A stretch of 64,000 nucleotides of DNA, taken from Paralithodes platypus (taxonomy: Eukaryota; Arthropoda; Malacostraca; Decapoda; Lithodidae). A program made the position numbers and the translations under genes. The stretch is from positions 589,051 to 653,050 of the forward strand of contig CM064506.1 in the NCBI GenBank assembly GCA_032716605.1, in the 5' to 3' direction. Shown one piece after another: positions 34,892-45,354 of the stretch; position 1 is the stretch's first letter, and every line of letters begins with the position of its first letter. Below the pieces are notes generated by a model. That model was not told the origin of the DNA and did not search any database. It worked only from the letters and a program-made list of their open reading frames with translations.

Positions 34892-36173
34892 TAAATCTAC
34901 AGTTATACTACCCCTCCCCCACTACCCCCCACCACCTCCCCCCTTCAAAACACGCCTTTTAGCATGTTTTTGGATGGTTTAGCAGACGCGGAAACTGAAA
35001 AAACGTATTTTGATAACAATTTATCACCAACCAGATATGAGTTTTTCAGGTAATTTGTTGTTGCTTTTTATTTTTTATTTTATAGGACTATCATCATATG
35101 AGGGGGTGCACCTTCATCGGTTTTCCGAGAGGAGACGGTTGCACACAATGTGGTGCTTCTATCACTTCAAACCGAGGAGAAGGCTCGGACTGGTATGCTC
35201 ATAGGTTCCCTAATCACAGCTTTCAAAAGTGAGCACTCGGGTGGTGCTGACTCACCCTTGGGAAATTAAGGATTTTTATTTCACCATTCGATTCCTCTCA
35301 TCCCAGCAGCAATACCCTCGAGGTTTTGGCTCCCTGGTGCGAAAATTGGCCGAGTTAGGCCAAGTTACAGGGGTGAGCTCGATTTGTTCCATAATCTTCG
35401 GGGGCGCTCAATTACGGGGACGTGGTGCGTTCGCCCATTCGTGGGCGGATGAGGCCTACCAATCTGTCGGAGGTCGTAGAGTAGAGAGTAATTGACAACG
35501 TATCTGAAAATCAGGGAGAAATTCCAATATTTAAAGTGGTTTTGGGCCCTCTGAATATTTTTCTGAAGATGTGAAAAATCCTGAAAAAAATATCCAGTAG
35601 GGGCCTTACACATCTCATAAACTCCGACTGGGAGCTCGTTTGGCCGTTTGTAATAGAGGTAACGGCAGCCCAGGGAAATAGTATTTCTGACCCTCGCAAT
35701 GGTCAACGTCCCAGTTTCCCGAGAAAATGGGAAAATGGCTAAGAAAGGTCTCAAAAATGCAAGGTTTGGACACGCACCACCCCTAAAGTTTCCATAAGCG
35801 TCCGCAGCCAGAAAACCGGTGGCCGAACGGGGCTAAGAATGCTACCGGACCACTTTTTTTGCCCTACCCCCATGATGGGTCCTATCCCGGATCTCCGGAC
35901 TGGCTTTGACCCCTAAAGCAAAAGTTTAGTCCCGCGACGGTCTAAACCCAGCTCACGTTCCCTGTTTATGGGTGCGCGACGGTCTAAACCCAGCTCACGT
36001 TCCCTGTTTATGGGTTCGCGAAGGTTTGTAATACTTCAATGTATCTATTTCAAGTCAAATATACATTTCCGCGCATCATCAAACCATACTAAGTCTACTA
36101 CGGTACTAATAATATTAACCCATTAGTACCAACAGAATAACGACAAAATAGGGGTAGTATAACTGTAGATTTA
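34892..36173. mobile_element. Putative DNA transposon bounded by perfect 24-bp inverted repeats
   Basis: The 24 bases at 34892-34915 (core CAGTTATACTACCCCT) recur exactly, inverted, at 36150-36173. If the ends are the CAGT.../...ACTG positions, the flanks are TA on both sides, as in Tc1/mariner-type elements. The outer TAAATC/GATTTA is also symmetrical, so the true edge is uncertain. The interior (35.0-36.1 kb) is moderately GC-rich, has no transposase and ends with two 28S rRNA-like segments. Frames up to 129 aa (35754-35365, minus) have no known domain. Confidence 0.6.
35934..36017 (-). pseudogene. Two tandem copies of a 28S rRNA fragment
   Basis: A 42-bp unit occurs twice. On the minus strand it reads AGGGAACGTGAGCTGGGTTT followed by AGACCGTCG, a highly conserved stretch near the 3' part of eukaryotic 28S rRNA. 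Flanking bases do not continue as 28S, so this is a captured fragment and not a rRNA gene. A third unit begins (GCGAAGGTT) at 36018. Confidence 0.75.
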
Positions 36174-36313
36174 TCAAAATCCCTTCCAAACGATTGCGTT
36201 ATTTACGGTATATTTTATTCAGGACAACAATTGATTACCGGTACTGTATTCATCCTACAGTAGGACTGACATTCTAACAGTGGCATTAATCTGAATATAA
36301 TTGCTGAAACCAT

Positions 36314-38101
36314 GGTGACGTCTACCAGCGTTGGCAGAATCGCCTCTCGTTAGCCACTAGCGCTCGCCAGGGACATCGAAATGGGCTACAGTTATCCGAG
36401 AATGTTGTTCTTTCTTTCCTAGTAATCGCATTGTCACAGACAGTCCAGTGGTGGTCTTTATTTTCGTCTGTGACAACGGGTTGTATTTTATATCGACAGT
36501 AGTAATAATAGTACCAGCGTGGGAATGAGAAAGACTTTCCGAGCGAGAAGGTAGTGGGTGTCTGAGTCACGCGTGCATTCCTGCTTCTCGCTCGCCATTG
36601 GCCGACGTGTCTTGCTGCGTCACGTGACACCTGCTGTCTTGTGACGTCTCGGCCCGTGATTGGCCGACCATCGCGCCTTTGCGGGCTCCTGTGTAACTAA
36701 CCTCCTTCATGAGGGTCCCCAGGAGCTGTCCTCCTTAGGACAGGCTTGGCGCGCGTGCTTCTAACATCCCCTTGCATACTCTCTCTCCCGATCACCCCCT
36801 TTACCACTGTTTCTCTCACTCGATTCTCTCTTTCCATACTCTAACCTTTATTAACTGCACAACACTCCCCTTGGGTTCTGCATACGGTTTCCATAGCCGG
36901 CCCATTGTATTGCATGCGCCGTCCTCAGAGATATTTACATGTACTTAGAATAGGTTTGAGGGTTCTTAGTTAGTATAGGTTAAGAACTTTGTGTGTCTCC
37001 ATTATTGATTTAGTGTTTCTGCTCTTTTATTAATGCTAGACTGGGATAAGGTAACTGTAGTCATGTCTCCGATGTGTGTACAGTTTGCCTATACCTACAC
37101 GACTTCGACCGGTCCTGTGGTAGTCTGGGTTGTCTTTTCGGTAGCGTCCTTTGCGAGTGCAGCATTGTGTTGACTGAGGGTTTTGGCCTGTTCCAGTTCC
37201 ACACTTTGCTGCCTCTTTGCTTGTCTTTAGAGGGTCGCCAGGATAGAACCAGATACTTGTGATCTGGATCTATCAGGAGAGCACCCTAGTCAATTAACGT
37301 AACTTAAAGGATGCAGTCTTAAGGACATCGCTAGGCTACGAGCCTGTGTTGCTCAACCCCAGTTCCTTACCTAGAGTATCCCAGCTAGACATTATTAATC
37401 GAGTAGACACTTGTTAGTATTTAATATAAGCTCTTTGATATGTGCACATTATTATTCACAGCATTTATTAGTCTAGGTTGTTGCTGAGCCGCACAACCAT
37501 AGCAGACTGTTTCGTTGACGAGGAAGTACTTCTTTTAGTGTCGAGCATTGCTACCGTTGCGCATTTATAGTATTCTCGTGTCAGTTAACATTATATGTCC
37601 TATCTTTTAGTGTATTCGATTTACACGTGTGGTGTCCTGCCTCCTGCCTTTATATAGTTTAAGATACGAGCATCTTATGAGCATCAGACTTTCTTCAGAA
37701 GTTTCCAGGTCTATGCTGTAGGACTATATTTAACTTTCTTTCAGATAGGAGTGAAGAGTTTATTGTTGTTTAGAGTAACTGTATTGAAGCATCTTTTTAT
37801 TGTATTAAATCTTGCAGTGATTTAATTGATCTTTCCATAGATTCCTTTTCATGCATTTTAACGTAACTTGCATCTTGTTTGTTATCAGGCTATACCAGTA
37901 CAGGTTAGCCTGAAGTAGAGTACATTTATGCCCAGTTAAGGATACCCAACTATCGCAGATTAACCCTGGAGGGTATAGGTGTTTTTGTTCGCCGGCATAT
38001 AAGTTCGAGGGTTTGGATCTAGCGTACCGTTGTTGCATAGTGCCCTATTACTAGTCCAATCATGAAGTGCCCTTGTTTTATTCGTAGTCCCGGTCGTAAC
38101 A
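36314..38101 (+). repeat. 5' LTR
   Basis: About 1,788 bp, matching 42503-44306 almost throughout. It would supply promoter and polyadenylation signals; GCCTTTATATAGTTTAAG near 37649 is a TATA-like candidate. The 62-aa frame at 37074 also exists in the other LTR and is not a gene. Confidence 0.95.
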
Positions 38102-38160
38102 AATGGCGACCTTGCCTAGTATCTTATCTTAGTCGTCATAACAAATGGCGACCTTAGTCT
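38096..38160 (+). promoter_or_regulatory. Duplicated primer-binding-site-like motif
   Basis: Directly after the LTR, TAACAAATGGCGACCTT (38097-38113) recurs as the same 17 bases at 38139-38155, 42 bp later. TGGCGACC two to four bases after the LTR is the expected place for a tRNA primer-binding site. Which tRNA pairs with it was not determined. Confidence 0.5.
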
Positions 38161-38420
38161 AGGATTTAGTGAACTAAGAAATAATTGCAGGATTTTTTGT
38201 GGAGATTTTTTTTTTTAATCAGCGTTTGGGGGTCGATTGTTATTTCTCACAGTTTGGCAGTGGACATTTGTTTTTGAGGAATATTTTGGACACGGAATTT
38301 TTTTTGGCAACGTAGTATAGCACTTGAGTTGTCTTCAAGCATTTTTTGAGTGAATAGTGCTACATGAGAGTTTAGGTACTTTTTTTTTTTTATAAACGTT
38401 GAGGATTTCCGGTGGACACT

Positions 38421-39676
38421 ATGTTGAACGACGGATCAGTGCATAGTGAGGACACAGTACGGGAAGCAGGCTCTGAGGTGCAGAAGCTGGGTTTGTTTGA
38501 TGACATTATAGTAGTAACTAGTGAGGAGGATGCAAGGAAGTTTCTGGAGATGCCTATCACTGTTGACCGGGTGTCGGGGATTGATCGGTATGGTCTCCAG
38601 TGTTTGGCCACGGTCATGGGGCATGTTGGCACTAGCAGCATGACGAGAAGTGACCTGGTGGCATGTGTGCTGGGCGGGGTGCGTGGTGCACAGGGTGGAG
38701 CGGGTGCTTTGGCACCTTCGGCCAAGCCCCCCCTCCACTCTACTCCCATCATGCCCTCTAGAACACTGTATCCGAGTACGTTCCCGCAGGCCGATAGTCA
38801 CTGGCAGCATGGTTTGCCCCTGGGTGGATCACAGGGTGGGTCTCCAATTGTTGCATCTCCTCCTCCTCAAGGTTTAACTGCAGATATGCTGTTCCAGCTT
38901 GAGATGGCTAGGATTCAGGCCCAGCAGCGGGAATCTGAGCTTAAGATTCAGCACCAGCAGCGGGAATCTGAGCTTAAGATTCAGCAGCAGCAGCGGGAAG
39001 CTGAGCTTCAGGTTGAGGCTACGAAGTACTGTGCAGACATAGAGCTTGAGAAGTCTCGGGTGGAGTCGACAGGGCAGCGTCTCGGTTCTGGAATCGAGGT
39101 CTTGATCAGTCTTTATCGCACCTTCTTAAGTTAGTCCCTGCATTTGACGAGTCGGGTGTCACCGAGTTTTTCCTGTGTTTTGAGAAGAAGTGCCGGGCGC
39201 ACCAATGGCCCGAGGTTAAGTGGGCAGCCCTTGTTTCTTCTAGGTTGGTTGGCAAAGGCCTCAAGGCATATGATGCGTTGCCCTTGGAGTCTTGCATCAA
39301 TTATGAGGTATTGAAGGATGCTGTTCTGCGGGCGTACGAGTTACAACCAGAGACATATAGGTTGAAGTTTTGGGGTGTTACGAAGGGTCGTGAGTGCACT
39401 TTTCTAGAACATGCCCGTGAACTGTCTGATGCTTTGAGAAATTGGCTGAGGTCAGAGAAGGTGACAACGTTCGAAGAGTTTGAGCAGTTAGTCCTTCTAG
39501 AGCAATTTTTTAAATGCACAGGCGGCGACCTAACTTTGAACCTCAAAGAGAAACAACCTAAAACTCTACAAGAGGCAGCTGAGATGGCTGACCTGCGAAT
39601 ATCGCTGATTCGTGGGTCCGGGTCTGCACAACGGACCGATGCAGTTAACAAGGGGTGCAACACTCCACCCCCCTGA
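38421..39676 (+). pseudogene. Gag polyprotein, SCAN-like capsid, one frameshift
   Basis: Structural protein of the retroelement particle. The ATG at 38421 opens a 237-codon frame. It has a Pro/Gly-rich middle and a coiled coil with a 12-residue repeat (QQRESELKIQ three times, about residues 165-205), and stops at 39132. A one-base shift near 39095 carries the homologous reading on: LVPAFDESGVTEFFLCFEKK, WAALVSSRLVGKGLKAYDAL, AVLRAYELQPETYRLKFWG and FEEFEQLVLLEQFFKC. This helical capsid matches the SCAN-like Gag described for Gmr1-type Gypsy elements. An in-frame TGA at 39674-39676 follows. Confidence 0.85.
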
Positions 39677-41140
39677 GTCAGTGATGCAACATTTAATAAC
39701 GAAAGTAAGAGCAATGATACTAATTTTGATCACAAACCAAAAACCGTCCCGTTTAAGAAAGGACAGGGCCCTTCCCCACCTCAGGGGAAGTCCAAGGGTG
39801 AAGTAGAGTATTTTAAGTGTAATAACAAGGGGCATTTTGCACGTTCCTGCCCTAGTAACCAACCTACAGCAGTCGTGTCTTTGGCTAGCAACATTGGGGT
39901 GTCTCTGAGGTCTTCTGCGTTTACCCGGGGTGATATGTCAGATGCGGGGACACAGCCAGTGAAGGAGTGTCCGGAAGGCTCGAAACCTGTCCGCGATGCT
40001 TTTTGCGACCATAGAGGGCGTGGCTGCGTGAGTTGGGCTGGTTGCAAGCATGGGTTGGAGTTGTTGCGTGATACAGGTGCATCCCAGAATCTGATGAAAA
40101 ACTTTACAGGCCAACCTATAAACGCAGCACGGGTAGTTGTGGTGCAGGGTATTAATGCTACACGGTCATACCCATTGGTTCGAGTGGAGCTAGAGGTTAA
40201 CGGTGTGACACAAGAGATAGATGTTGGAATCGTAGAGAAACTGCCAGTAGAGAGCGTTGATCTTCTTCTCGGCAACGACTTTGCGGTGCCCACTTCTGAG
40301 GTTCCACCCTTAGTCGTTGCCGAGAGGGCGGCCGACGTGAGTAGGGAGGGGCAGGAGTTGGTCGAGAGGTGTCAATTACAGCAGATGGCGTGTGTTGTCA
40401 CCCGATCTCGTGCATCTAAGGTGTCACAGCCTATTCCTCAGTCTCTAGACCAGCGGAGGAACGGTCGGAACGAGAAAGCTAAAGTTGGGAGAAGTTTTGT
40501 GAGTTTTGATCCAGCGGCTCTTCTTGGCGACTCGGTACTTGACCCAGAGGTGAGCCAAGGAGTGGCCCCAGAACCTGTCCCCCTTAGTGACATGGTTGGG
40601 TGTGATGGCACTCCGCGACAGAGTATTTCCCAGGTGGAGGAGAGTTGTGAGAACAGGGCTATTGAACACGAGGACAGGGAAACATGTCATGTGAACCTGT
40701 TAAAGGAGTTTGTGAGGCAACCACCTGAGCAGCCTACTGTCCCTGCGTTGGTCTGCAGCGGCCAAGGTGGAGAAGGAGAGGGGGGCAGTGGGGCACAGTT
40801 GGAGGAGAGTTGGGATTGTCATGTCTCGGCGGAGCAGTGGCCGGGGGACACGAGTCTGGTGGCTGTGGAAGCGCTAGAGCACCTGCCTGAGCAGCAGTGT
40901 GCAGCGCTCCAGCACCGGCTCGGTTCATACCCCACTGGTCGTGCCGAGCACCCAGGCCTCACAACTCATGCGGTGCACGATGTTCCGCTGGCAGGTCACT
41001 TGAGTGAGAGTAGACCGTTGGCCTCGTTGTATCGGTGGTTCAAGGTGGGCGACGTGGCTTTGGCATGGTTGTCAGGTCAGGGTCGACCCATGGCTGCCAA
41101 GGGTGGTGGTCAGAATGAGGACATTGAGCAGATTGGATAG
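39677..41140 (+). pseudogene. Zinc knuckle, retropepsin and integrase-like remnant
   Basis: This continues the Gag frame after TGA 39674-39676 without a shift, to TAG 41138-41140. A nucleocapsid knuckle lies at 39811-39855 (YFKCNNKGHFARSC). The first zinc Cys is Tyr (TAT instead of TGT), so the CCHC box is defective. The aspartic protease is at about 40040-40320, with catalytic LLRDTGAS (GAT 40070-40072) and LLLGNDFA. Further on, CHVNLLKEF resembles the sequence that follows integrase in Gmr1-like elements. AGHLSESRPLASLYRWF (about 40999) resembles the integrase H2C2 region. The integrase catalytic core itself is absent. Confidence 0.75.
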
Positions 41141-42115
41141 GTGGGCTGTGGAGTGGATGTGCCCGGTCGTCGCATAGCCTCCCAATGCTACTCTAGTCGA
41201 ATGCAACAGCCCTACCATAGACCGACTGTATCTGGCCATGTCGCTGAAGGCGGTGATGCTGCGCAGGCAGATGTAGTCGCAAGGAATGCGGGGGTGCGCA
41301 TGTTAGGTATCGGCGGGGAAGCCTTAGCAATTATGAACTATGGGAGTGACTGCACAGGTGGTACTGATTGTCCCTCTCATGACCTTGATGTTCTAGGGAT
41401 GAAGGTGGAGAAGGAGGGAGACTATAGTTTAGAAGTTGCGGTCTCGGCTGGGTTGTGGGAGGGCACTAGGCATGTTGTTCTTCGAGATAAGTTGCAACCT
41501 CTTGTTCCTGAGCGCCAAGAGATGTTGTTTACTAGGCTGTGGCAGTACATCCGCATGTTTGTTGCTTCTCCAGGCCTGATGTACGGGGTAGAATCCGACA
41601 TGGAGGCTGGAGAAAGTGCAAGGCTCAAGTTAGTTCCCTACCGTATAAATCCTGCTCGACAGCCTGTCGTGAAAGCAGAGCTAGACTACATGTGGAAAAA
41701 GGGTCTAAGGGATAAGGGATATCATGAGTGGTCGTTGCCAGTGAGTTTGCAACCTGAGTTGAGTGGCAAGATCTGTTGGTATGTTGATTGCAAGAGTGTG
41801 GAAGCATTATCCCTGACAGACACCTATCCATTACCTAGAGTTGACGACACCATAGACCGCATCGGAGCTGCCTCGCTCATCACGAAGGTAGAACTAGTGA
41901 AAGGTTATTGGCAGGTCCCGTTGCCGGAGAGAGCGAAGAGAAGTGCCAGTCTTGTGATGAACTGGGCAGTTTATCAGTGTCAGGTGTTGTTTTGCTGCCG
42001 GAAAACAAGTTGGATGTGTGGCATGTTAAGGGCACTGATAATGTTTTGGCTGATTGTTTGTCATGGGAGGATATGTTTGCAGGAGAACCCTCGCCGTTCA
42101 GTCAGTGTGTGTTGA
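41141..42115 (+). pseudogene. Reverse transcriptase N-terminus fused to RNase H tail by deletion
   Basis: Same frame as the preceding segment, after TAG 41138. YRINPARQPVVKAELDYM (about 41640), VDCKSV, DTYPLPRVDDTIDRIGAA and VKGYWQVPL (to about 41925) are the start of a Gypsy RT. After ERAKRSASLV (to about 41955) the RT palm with its YxDD box, most of RNase H and any following integrase are gone. In another frame, NKLDVWHVKGTDNVLADCLS (about 42006-42065) is the typical end of RNase H. The element therefore lost roughly the whole catalytic pol and cannot move on its own. Confidence 0.8.
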
Positions 42116-42502
42116 GAGTGGAGAAAAACCAGGCTTGCCCCTGTAGAGCAGCCGTCAAAAACAACATTAAAATTAAATAAAAAAATCACATAACAACTCT
42201 TTCTTTTTTATAGTTAATTGTAAGTTGACAATGTTATAGCTAAAGTCCCAAGTTGAACCTGTCTTTCACTTAGTAGGCTGGGTTCTGTGAAGCTCGCTCA
42301 GGGAGCATAGCAGGCTAAAATTATACTATTGTGTTTGGGAGGGGTTGTAAGATTTTCTTTATGCTAATATGTTGTTTTATTTAAGATTGAGCTTTGCATT
42401 TCATTTCTGGTGGAGTGGCTGGGTGTGGCGGGTCTTGTCGGCATTCTGCCATGTCAGATATGGTGCTCGCCTAATGTTGAGCGTCCCATATCTTGGGCGG
42501 GC
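42116..42502 (+). other. Untranslated segment before the 3' LTR
   Basis: AT-rich then G-rich. No integrase or envelope frame is seen. A clear polypurine tract directly before the LTR is not obvious; GGGAGGGG near 42340 and GGGCGGGC at the junction are weak candidates. Confidence 0.5.
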
Positions 42503-44306
42503 TGTGACGTCTACCAGCGTTGGCAGAATCGCCTCTCGTTAGCCACTAGCGCTCGCCAGGGACATCGAAATGGGCTACAGTTATCCGAGAATGTTGTTCT
42601 TTCTTTCCTAGTAATCGCATTGTCACAGACAGTCCAGTGGTAGTCTTTATTTTCCACTGTGACAACGGGTTGTATTTTATATCAACAGTAGTGATAATAG
42701 TACCAGCGTGGGAATGAGAAAGACTTTCCGAGCGAGAAGGTAGTGGGTGTCTGAGTCACGCGTGCATTCCTGCTTCTCGCTCGCCATTGGCCGGCGTGTC
42801 TTGCTGTGTCACGTGACACCTGCTGTCTTGTGACGTCTCTGCCCGTGATTGGCCGACCATCGCGCCTTTGCGGGCTCCTGTGTAACTAACCTCCTTCATG
42901 AGGGTCCCCAGGAGCTGTCCTCCTCAGGACAGGCTTGGCGCACGTGCTTCTAACATCCCCTTGCATACTCACTCTCCCGATCACCCCCTTTACCACTGTT
43001 TCTCTCACTCGATTCTCTCTTTCCATACTCTAACCTTTATTAACTCCACAACACCCCCCTTGCGTTCTGCATACGGTTTCCATAGCCGGCCCATTGTATT
43101 GCATGCGCCGTCCTCAGAGATATTTACATGTACTTAGAATAGGTTTGAGGGTTCTTAGTTAGTATAGGTTAATAACTTTGTGTGTGTCTCCATTATTGAT
43201 TTAGTGTTTCTTCTCTTTTATTTAATGCTAGACTGGGATAAGGTAACTGTAGTCGTTGTCTCCGATGTGTGTACTGATGTGTGTATGGTTTGCCTATACC
43301 TACACGACTTCGACCGGTCCTGTGGTAGTCTGGGTTGTCTTTTCGGTTGCGTCCTTTGCGAGTGCAGCATTGTGTTGACTGAGGGTTTTGGCCTGTTCCA
43401 GTTCCAAACTTTGCTGCCTCTTTGCTTGTCTTTAGAGGGTCGCCAGGATAGAACCAGATACTTGTTATCTGGATCTATCAAGAGAGCACCCTAGTCTATT
43501 AACGTAACTTAAAGGATGCAGTCTTAAGGACATCGCTAGGCTACGAGCTTGTCTTGCTTAACCCCAGTTCCTTACCTAGAGTATCCCAGCTAGACATTAT
43601 TAATCGAGTAGACACTTGTTAGTATTTAATATAAGCTCTTTGATATGTGCGCATTATTATTCACAGCATTTATTAGTCTAGGTTGTTGCTGAGCCGCACA
43701 ACCATAGCAAACTGTTTCGTTGATGAGGAAGTACTTCTTTTAGTGTCGAGCATTGCTACCGTTGCGCATTTATAGTATTCTCGTGTCAGTTAACATTATA
43801 TGTCCTATCTTTTAGTGTATTCGATTTACACGTGTGGTGTCCTGCCTCCTGCCTTTATATAGTTTAAGATACGAGCATCTTATGAGCATCAGACTTTCTT
43901 CAGAAGTTTCCAGGTCTATGCTGTAGGACTATACTTCACTTTCTTTCAGATAGGAGTGAAGAGTTTATTGTTGTTTAGAGTAACTGTATTGAAGCATCTT
44001 TTTATTGTATTAAATCTTGCAGTGATTTAATTGATCTTTCCATAGATTCCTTTTTATGCATTTTAACGTAACTTGCATCTTGTTTGTTATCAGGCTATAC
44101 CAGTACAGGTTAGCCTAAAGTAGAGTACATTTATGCCCAGTTAAGGATACCCCGCTATCGCAGATTAACCCTGGAGGGTATAGGTGTTTTTGTTCGCCGG
44201 CATATAAGTTCGAGGGTTTGGATCTAGCATACCGTTGTTGCATAGTGCCCTATTACTAGTCCAATCATTAAGTGCCCTTGTTTTATTCGTAGTCCCGGTC
44301 GTAACA
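42503..44306 (+). repeat. 3' LTR
   Basis: About 1,804 bp, starting TGTGACGTCTACC and ending GTCGTAACA. It differs from the 5' LTR by scattered substitutions and small indels, for example an extra TGTGTGTACTGA-type insertion near 43268. Confidence 0.95.
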
Positions 44307-44539
44307 CCATAGATCACTTCTAAGTGAAAATTGTCTAATTAATGATTGACAGCATGAAACAGAAAGCTAAAGGGTTAATAATTATCGACATATTAATACT
44401 AACATTATCCAATTAAAATCCAAATTATGCGAGAAAAACAGTGTTTGGAAAAACTCAATTTTTCTGTCACCAATTTTCCCATGGATTTTTATATTTTTCC
44501 CTGTTAGTTTTCATCAATATATAGTGTTTGGAAATAATT
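44307..44539. other. Intergenic DNA after the LTR element
   Basis: AT-rich. Nothing was recognised beyond the CCAT target duplication at its left edge. Confidence 0.5.
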
Positions 44540-44730
44540 ACAACCCTCGGAGAAACCGTTTTCCCTATTATACAACGATCTTAAGACACGCCGCCCGAGT
44601 GGGGAGGGCTATGAAGTTCAGGGAAAATGAGGGGTTAAAAGCGTAACAAAGACATTAGCCTACCCTAACAACCTTACCTAACCTATCCTAGTATTATGGG
44701 TGGGGGCTGCCGTCCCCACACCCCCGATGA
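44540..44730 (+). repeat. Telomere-motif dispersed repeat, copy 1
   Basis: Family signature in order: CCATTATCCAACAATC-like start (here CCCTATTATACAACGATC), CACGCC, GTGGGGAGGGCTATGAAG, CAGGGAAAATGAGGGGTTAA, then CCTAACAACCTTACCTAACC and GGGTGGGGGCTGCCGTCCCC. Other copies are at 48990, 54778, 55540, 56010 and 56870. Confidence 0.85.
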
Positions 44731-44926
44731 TTGGGTAACAGTGCAAAAAACACAGTATTATGGGACATACTCTACTCCACCACCGAGTGGCAGTGGGAGG
44801 GCCGAGAGGTTCACAACAATAACATGAGTGCGGCAGCGGACGCAGTGTTGCCATATTCTAAATGCAGAATTATCGTATTGTGGCCACAAAATTATGGAAT
44901 TTGCACCAAAATTATCGTACACACTA

Positions 44927-44962
44927 ATATATATATATATATATATATATACACAGGTATAT
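44927..44962. repeat. (TA)n microsatellite
   Basis: Alternating TA dinucleotides (core 44927-44951). Confidence 0.95.
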
Positions 44963-45221
44963 AGGGAGTGTTTGTTCTAAATGGCGTGTGTACGAATCGG
45001 TGCCGTCTATAGGAAGGTCTGACAACTATGTTACGAAAAAAATCCATTTTAGTACCATATATTTTTATTAGGTTTTGCCGAGGGTTGTAACTAATTTTAA
45101 TATGATGCTTAGAGCATATAGATTCCATATCTGTCTGCAAATATGTCAAAATAATTGGTGACAAATAAATTGAGTTATACTCAGTTTTTTAAACCTGAAG
45201 AGAGAGGTAGACTCTAATTAA
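44963..45221. other. Intergenic DNA, nothing recognised
   Basis: AT-rich spacer. Confidence 0.5.
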
Positions 45222-45354
45222 TGGAAGAGGTGGTTCATGACTATTGACACTGACTGTACATTAAACAATTTATGGAAGGGGTTCATGACTGTTGACACTG
45301 AATGTATATTAGACAGTTTATGGAAGGGGTTCATGACTGTTGACACTGACTGTA
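45222..45354. repeat. 48-bp minisatellite, left block (~2.7 units)
   Basis: Units of TTCATGACTGTTGACACTGA followed by CTGTACATTACACAG and TTTATGGAAGGGG, interrupted at a TA by the element at 45355-46739. The array resumes on the other side. Confidence 0.92.

Larger units (their letters stand above)
36310..44310 (+). mobile_element. Ty3/Gypsy LTR retrotransposon, ~8.0 kb, degenerate
   Basis: Two direct repeats of about 1.8 kb (36314-38101 and 42503-44306) enclose gag- and pol-like sequence. CCAT flanks the element on both sides (36310-36313 and 44307-44310) as a target-site duplication. The LTR ends are TG...CA in the 3' copy (TGTGACGTC ... CGTAACA); the 5' copy starts GGTGACGTC. Reading order is Gag (coiled coil, capsid), zinc knuckle, retropepsin, integrase-like remnant, N-terminal RT and RNase H tail. 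Most catalytic pol sequence is missing. Visible LTR mismatches and small indels are a few percent at most by eye. No envelope-like frame is seen. Confidence 0.92.

Noticed and set aside
35060..35260. A U1-like small nuclear RNA (GCACTCGGGTGGTGCTGAC resembles part of U1)
   Set aside because: No U1 5' end (ACTTACCTG), no Sm site in the right place and the similarity is too short.
35934..36017. A 28S rRNA gene
   Set aside because: Only about 40 conserved bases, repeated twice, with non-rRNA flanks.
37074..37262. Conserved 62-aa frame, also at 43180-43494
   Set aside because: It is the same LTR sequence twice; conservation reflects LTR identity and not coding constraint.
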